Source: Microthyrium microscopicum (taxonomy: Eukaryota; Ascomycota; Dothideomycetes; Microthyriales; Microthyriaceae). Taken from it: 64,000 nucleotides of DNA. The notes below the pieces were generated by a model. That model had not been told where the DNA came from, did not search any database, and saw nothing but the letters and a program-made list of their open reading frames with translations. Location: contig MU004231.1 in the NCBI GenBank assembly GCA_010405405.1, positions 1,233,736 through 1,297,735 on the forward strand, in the 5' to 3' direction. The translations under genes and the position numbers were made by a program. Below are positions 61,381-64,000 of this stretch, in pieces (the first letter of the stretch is position 1; each line of letters opens with the position of its first letter).

Positions 61381-61625
61381 GTTAATAGCTAAATTACTAA
61401 CCTATAGTCCTTAGTACTATATAGACCTAATAGCGTAGACTATATCTAAAAGTATAGAAATAGGTAAGATCTTAACTTACTTTAATTATTAAGATATACG
61501 TTATATAGCTAAATTAAGTACGTCTTCTATATTTGATTCATATCTTCTTGTCCTCTAAATTCCACGACGTACATTTAAACGCACGGTGGAAGCGCTAGCC
61601 TATTTGGAGGTTCACACATAAACAA
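61381..61625 (+). repeat. Right copy of the 245-bp direct repeat bounding the island
   Basis: Gap-free match to 30164-30408. The inner ~150 bp are AT-shifted and the outer ~95 bp are of normal composition, a mirror image of the left copy, so the mutated zone ends inside both copies. Confidence 0.85.
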
Positions 61626-63086
61626 CGCGACCAAAGGTCCGGCGAATAATACACATGCCAGTGCTTCTTTTCTCCACTTCCATACTTCAATATCAAATGA
61701 TCCACCTCCTACGCTAAAGTTAAATGGACAGAGGCTAGAGTGCTAGCAGCCGTACCCTTGGGACAGTGGTCATACATCTGACAGTCGATATTGCCAGCGT
61801 AAAGCTACATAAGAAACCGGCTGCCTCTGAGCTTCAACCTGAGCGCCTTAAGCTTTCAACTCAGAAATTTGAATCAAGAACTTTCTAATGGCTAAAAAGC
61901 AATGGCTGGAGTTGAACGCCACAATCGCGTAGTCCCCGCTATTTTTAAGAGCCGCATACCTCAACGGGCTATAATTAGTTTAGTTACTGGAGAAAGAGAA
62001 GAAGCCTTCTCTTGAGCAATAGTAGGCATTGTGAGAGGAATGTTGATAGGTCAAGTTTTCGCTTTGGATAACTTACTTCAGGTTTGATACTTCCTCATGG
62101 ACTGGTTACAAGCACACAAGCATGACTGATTGATCGTGAAATGCAAGCGGGCAAACGAATCAATGGGCTTCAAGCCGACTGCGACCCTGGCGCTAGGAAC
62201 ACAACCTCGCGATGCAACCATCTTTCGCTCGCCAAGCCTTTTCCAACTTCAACTTCAACTTCACCACTCCCGTCACTAGCACTATCAGGTCTCTGCAAAC
62301 TAACCCAAAGATACGACTGGTATCAAATCTGTAGCTACCTGACTGGTATCTTCTTATCCTGCTAGCATTTAATGCCACGGTAACTAGGTACATACACCCT
62401 CTAGAGTCTAGCTCTTGATGATACTGCACAATCGGGCAGTTGACTACCACAACCTTGCCATCAGAATAGCGGATATCGTCGGAAGAAAGATATCACAATC
62501 CACTGCTACACATCCCAGCAACACATCTATCATGATCAGAGAAACATAGCGATCACTTCGTCACTTTGCATCTCCAACGAGGGTCAATACCCCTCCAGTG
62601 GAAATCTCGTGGAGATCCCAGAAGCTTGTTCGGGCCTGTCAAGCGCGAATGTTTAGCAAGTCCACCCATGATACGACCTTCTCGTAGCATGTGTGTTCAA
62701 AGCTACCCCATGTGCAACTCTCAGCCTTGTCCCAGTATCAATGTAGGCATAAAAAACTTTCTTCCACTATAGCTTCTGTAACACCGAGTCATCACCACTT
62801 TTCTTGCCTGTGCTAGTATCGATGAGTCTGATTTGCCTCTTGTGACGACCGATTGGAGACCTTGCTAGGACTTTGTCAAACGCTCGCTAGGTCATTCCAT
62901 GGCAAGTTACTGCCTACCGCTTGGGGAGGGAGCTTGTTGGATGGTATATATCGAGTGGTGTCATCAATAGTAGACAAGATATGGAGACAAGAAACCTAAA
63001 CTTCTACATTGCTCGATAACCCCTGAGCCAAGATAGAATTTACAACACCATCATCAAACTTACACCCTTCCTATATCCCAAGCAAA
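61626..63086. promoter_or_regulatory. Upstream region of dam1, right flank of the island
   Basis: Normal-composition DNA with no recognisable coding domains; small frames (62141-62365, 62566-62772) look spurious. It must hold the dam1 promoter and, before the island arrived, probably formed one divergent promoter with 29363-30163. Confidence 0.5.
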
Positions 63087-64000
63087 ATGTATGCTACCCT
63101 CTCCTCCCTATAGCCAACCAGCTAACCACAACCAGGCGTCTCGTCGTACGTGATAACCAAGCCACCGCATCTGAATATGTAGCCGAATACATCATCCGTA
63201 AGTTCCTCCCAGCAACACCATTCCCACCACAACCTTTCTCCTAAAAACATCCAGAGCGCATCAACGCCTTCGCCCCAACCGCCACCCGCCCTTTTGTTCT
63301 CGGCCTTCCCACCGGCTCCTCCCCCCAACAAGTCTACGCCATCCTCGTCGCCGCCTTCCGCGAAAAGCGCATCAGCTTCAAACATGTAATCACCTTCAAC
63401 ATGGACGAGTACGTCGGACTACCTTCAGCCCACCCACAGTCCTACCACACTTTCATGTACAACCACCTCTTCAGCCACATTGACATCGACCCTTCCAACG
63501 TGCACATACTCGACGGCAACGCACCAGATCTAGAGAGTGAGTGCGCAGCCTACGAAGCAGCGATTCGCAAGGCTGGCGGAATCGAGCTGTTTCTAGGCGG
63601 CATTGGGCCAGATGGACATGTGGCGTTCAACGAGCCTGGGAGTTCGTTGAATAGTCGCACACGCGTCAAGACACTGGCGTATGATACGATTCTGGCGAAT
63701 AGTCGGTTCTTTGGAGATGATTTGGGGAAAGTGCCGCGGATGGCATTGACGGTTGGTGTTGCGACGGTTTTAGCGGTAAGTTTCGCACATTACTGCAGAT
63801 CTGTCAAAACCTTTTAGGCTAATTGGTGCATTTAGGCCAAGGAGGTTGTCATCATCATCACTGGCGCCCACAAAGCTCTTGCGCTGCAAAAATGCATCGA
63901 GGGCCCGGTCAACCACATGTGGACGCTGAGTAGCTTGCAAATGCACCAACATGCGCTCATTGTGGTCGATGAGGATGCTACGCTCGAGCTGCAGGTTAAG
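63087..64000 (+). CDS. dam1: Glucosamine-6-phosphate deaminase (NagB family), runs off the right edge
   Basis: It converts GlcN-6-P to fructose-6-P and ammonium, the last step of GlcNAc catabolism. Exons 63087-63088, 63136-63197, 63255-63775 and 63836-64000+ splice in frame. The first intron (47 nt, GTATGC...CTAAC...CAG) splits the start codon as AT/G, giving [20 protein letters not shown], which matches the MKLII start of animal GNPDA. The sequence keeps the family motifs: [13 protein letters not shown], the general-base Asp in FNMDEYVGL, and the active-site loop [28 protein letters not shown] and [10 protein letters not shown] follow near the right edge. About 250 residues are present; the family is ~270-360 long, so little is missing. 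It belongs with dac1, hxk3 and ngt1 but is cut off from them by the 31-kb island. Confidence 0.95.

Larger units (their letters stand above)
30250..61540. other. 31-kb AT-rich, RIP-mutated island
   Basis: Outside the young element at 36.4-44.0 kb this DNA is almost free of CpA and TpG and is dominated by TA-rich words, the expected result of C-to-T change at CpA on both strands. No host open frame longer than about 60 codons survives. Transition-only differences between repeat copies (island ends; LTRs at 52.5 and 60.2 kb) support RIP rather than ordinary AT bias. CpA becomes more frequent from about 48.7 to 52.5 kb and after 60.4 kb, so parts were hit less heavily or later. Confidence 0.85.

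Noticed and set aside
30164-61625. Island as a Starship or other giant cargo-bearing transposon
   Set aside because: No captain-type tyrosine recombinase or cargo genes could be recognised, and the terminal repeats are long and direct, unlike the short ends expected for Starships.
30164-61625. Terminal inverted repeats of a DNA transposon at the island ends
   Set aside because: The 245-bp copies are in direct orientation.
1-64000. CRISPR arrays, rRNA or tRNA genes
   Set aside because: None was seen. The regularly repeated units present are a protein-coding repeat, microsatellites and LTRs.

Overview
The window comes from a filamentous ascomycete. The genes are dense, on both strands, and cut by short introns (mostly 45-70 nt) with GTAAGT/GTATGT donors and CTAAC/CTGAT branch sites. 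The encoded proteins are fungal in type, and a large AT-rich island carries the transition-only signature of repeat-induced point mutation (RIP). Dothideomycetes is possible, because two introns look like introner elements, but that placement is inference.

Layout. 1-9.8 kb: housekeeping genes, all on the minus strand: the 5' part of APC4 (running off the left edge), a single-pass SKG6/TOS2-type membrane protein, and a zinc alcohol dehydrogenase of the ADH1 type. 10.4-29.4 kb: an N-acetylglucosamine (GlcNAc) catabolic cluster, namely GlcNAc-6-phosphate deacetylase (dac1, -), a GH3-GNAT fusion of the Nag3 type (+), an Ndt80-like regulator of the RON1 type (+), a GlcNAc-kinase-type hexokinase (-) and an UNC-93/Ngt1-type transporter (-). 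30.2-61.6 kb: a 31-kb AT-rich island almost without protein-coding capacity. 63.1-64.0 kb: glucosamine-6-phosphate deaminase (dam1, +), the last enzyme of the same pathway, cut by the right edge.

The genes form one pathway. The transporter brings GlcNAc in, the kinase makes GlcNAc-6-P, the deacetylase makes GlcN-6-P and the deaminase yields fructose-6-P plus ammonium. The Ndt80-like factor is the likely switch. Nag3 has a hydrolase/phosphorylase fold joined to an acetyltransferase, and its exact reaction is unclear. The island separates the transporter from the deaminase, which were probably a divergent pair.

The island is layered. Its two ends carry a 245-bp direct repeat in which RIP stops part-way through each copy. 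Inside are an old RIP-degraded Ty3/gypsy-like element, a second degraded gypsy element (52.5-60.4 kb; 218-bp LTRs, target duplication GACTA), an unidentified degraded reading frame, and a young Ty3/gypsy chromovirus (36.36-44.02 kb; apparently identical 222-bp LTRs, target duplication TAGTA) that shows no RIP and looks whole.

Gene structures were worked out by hand from reading frames, splice sites and remembered family sequences. No database search was run.
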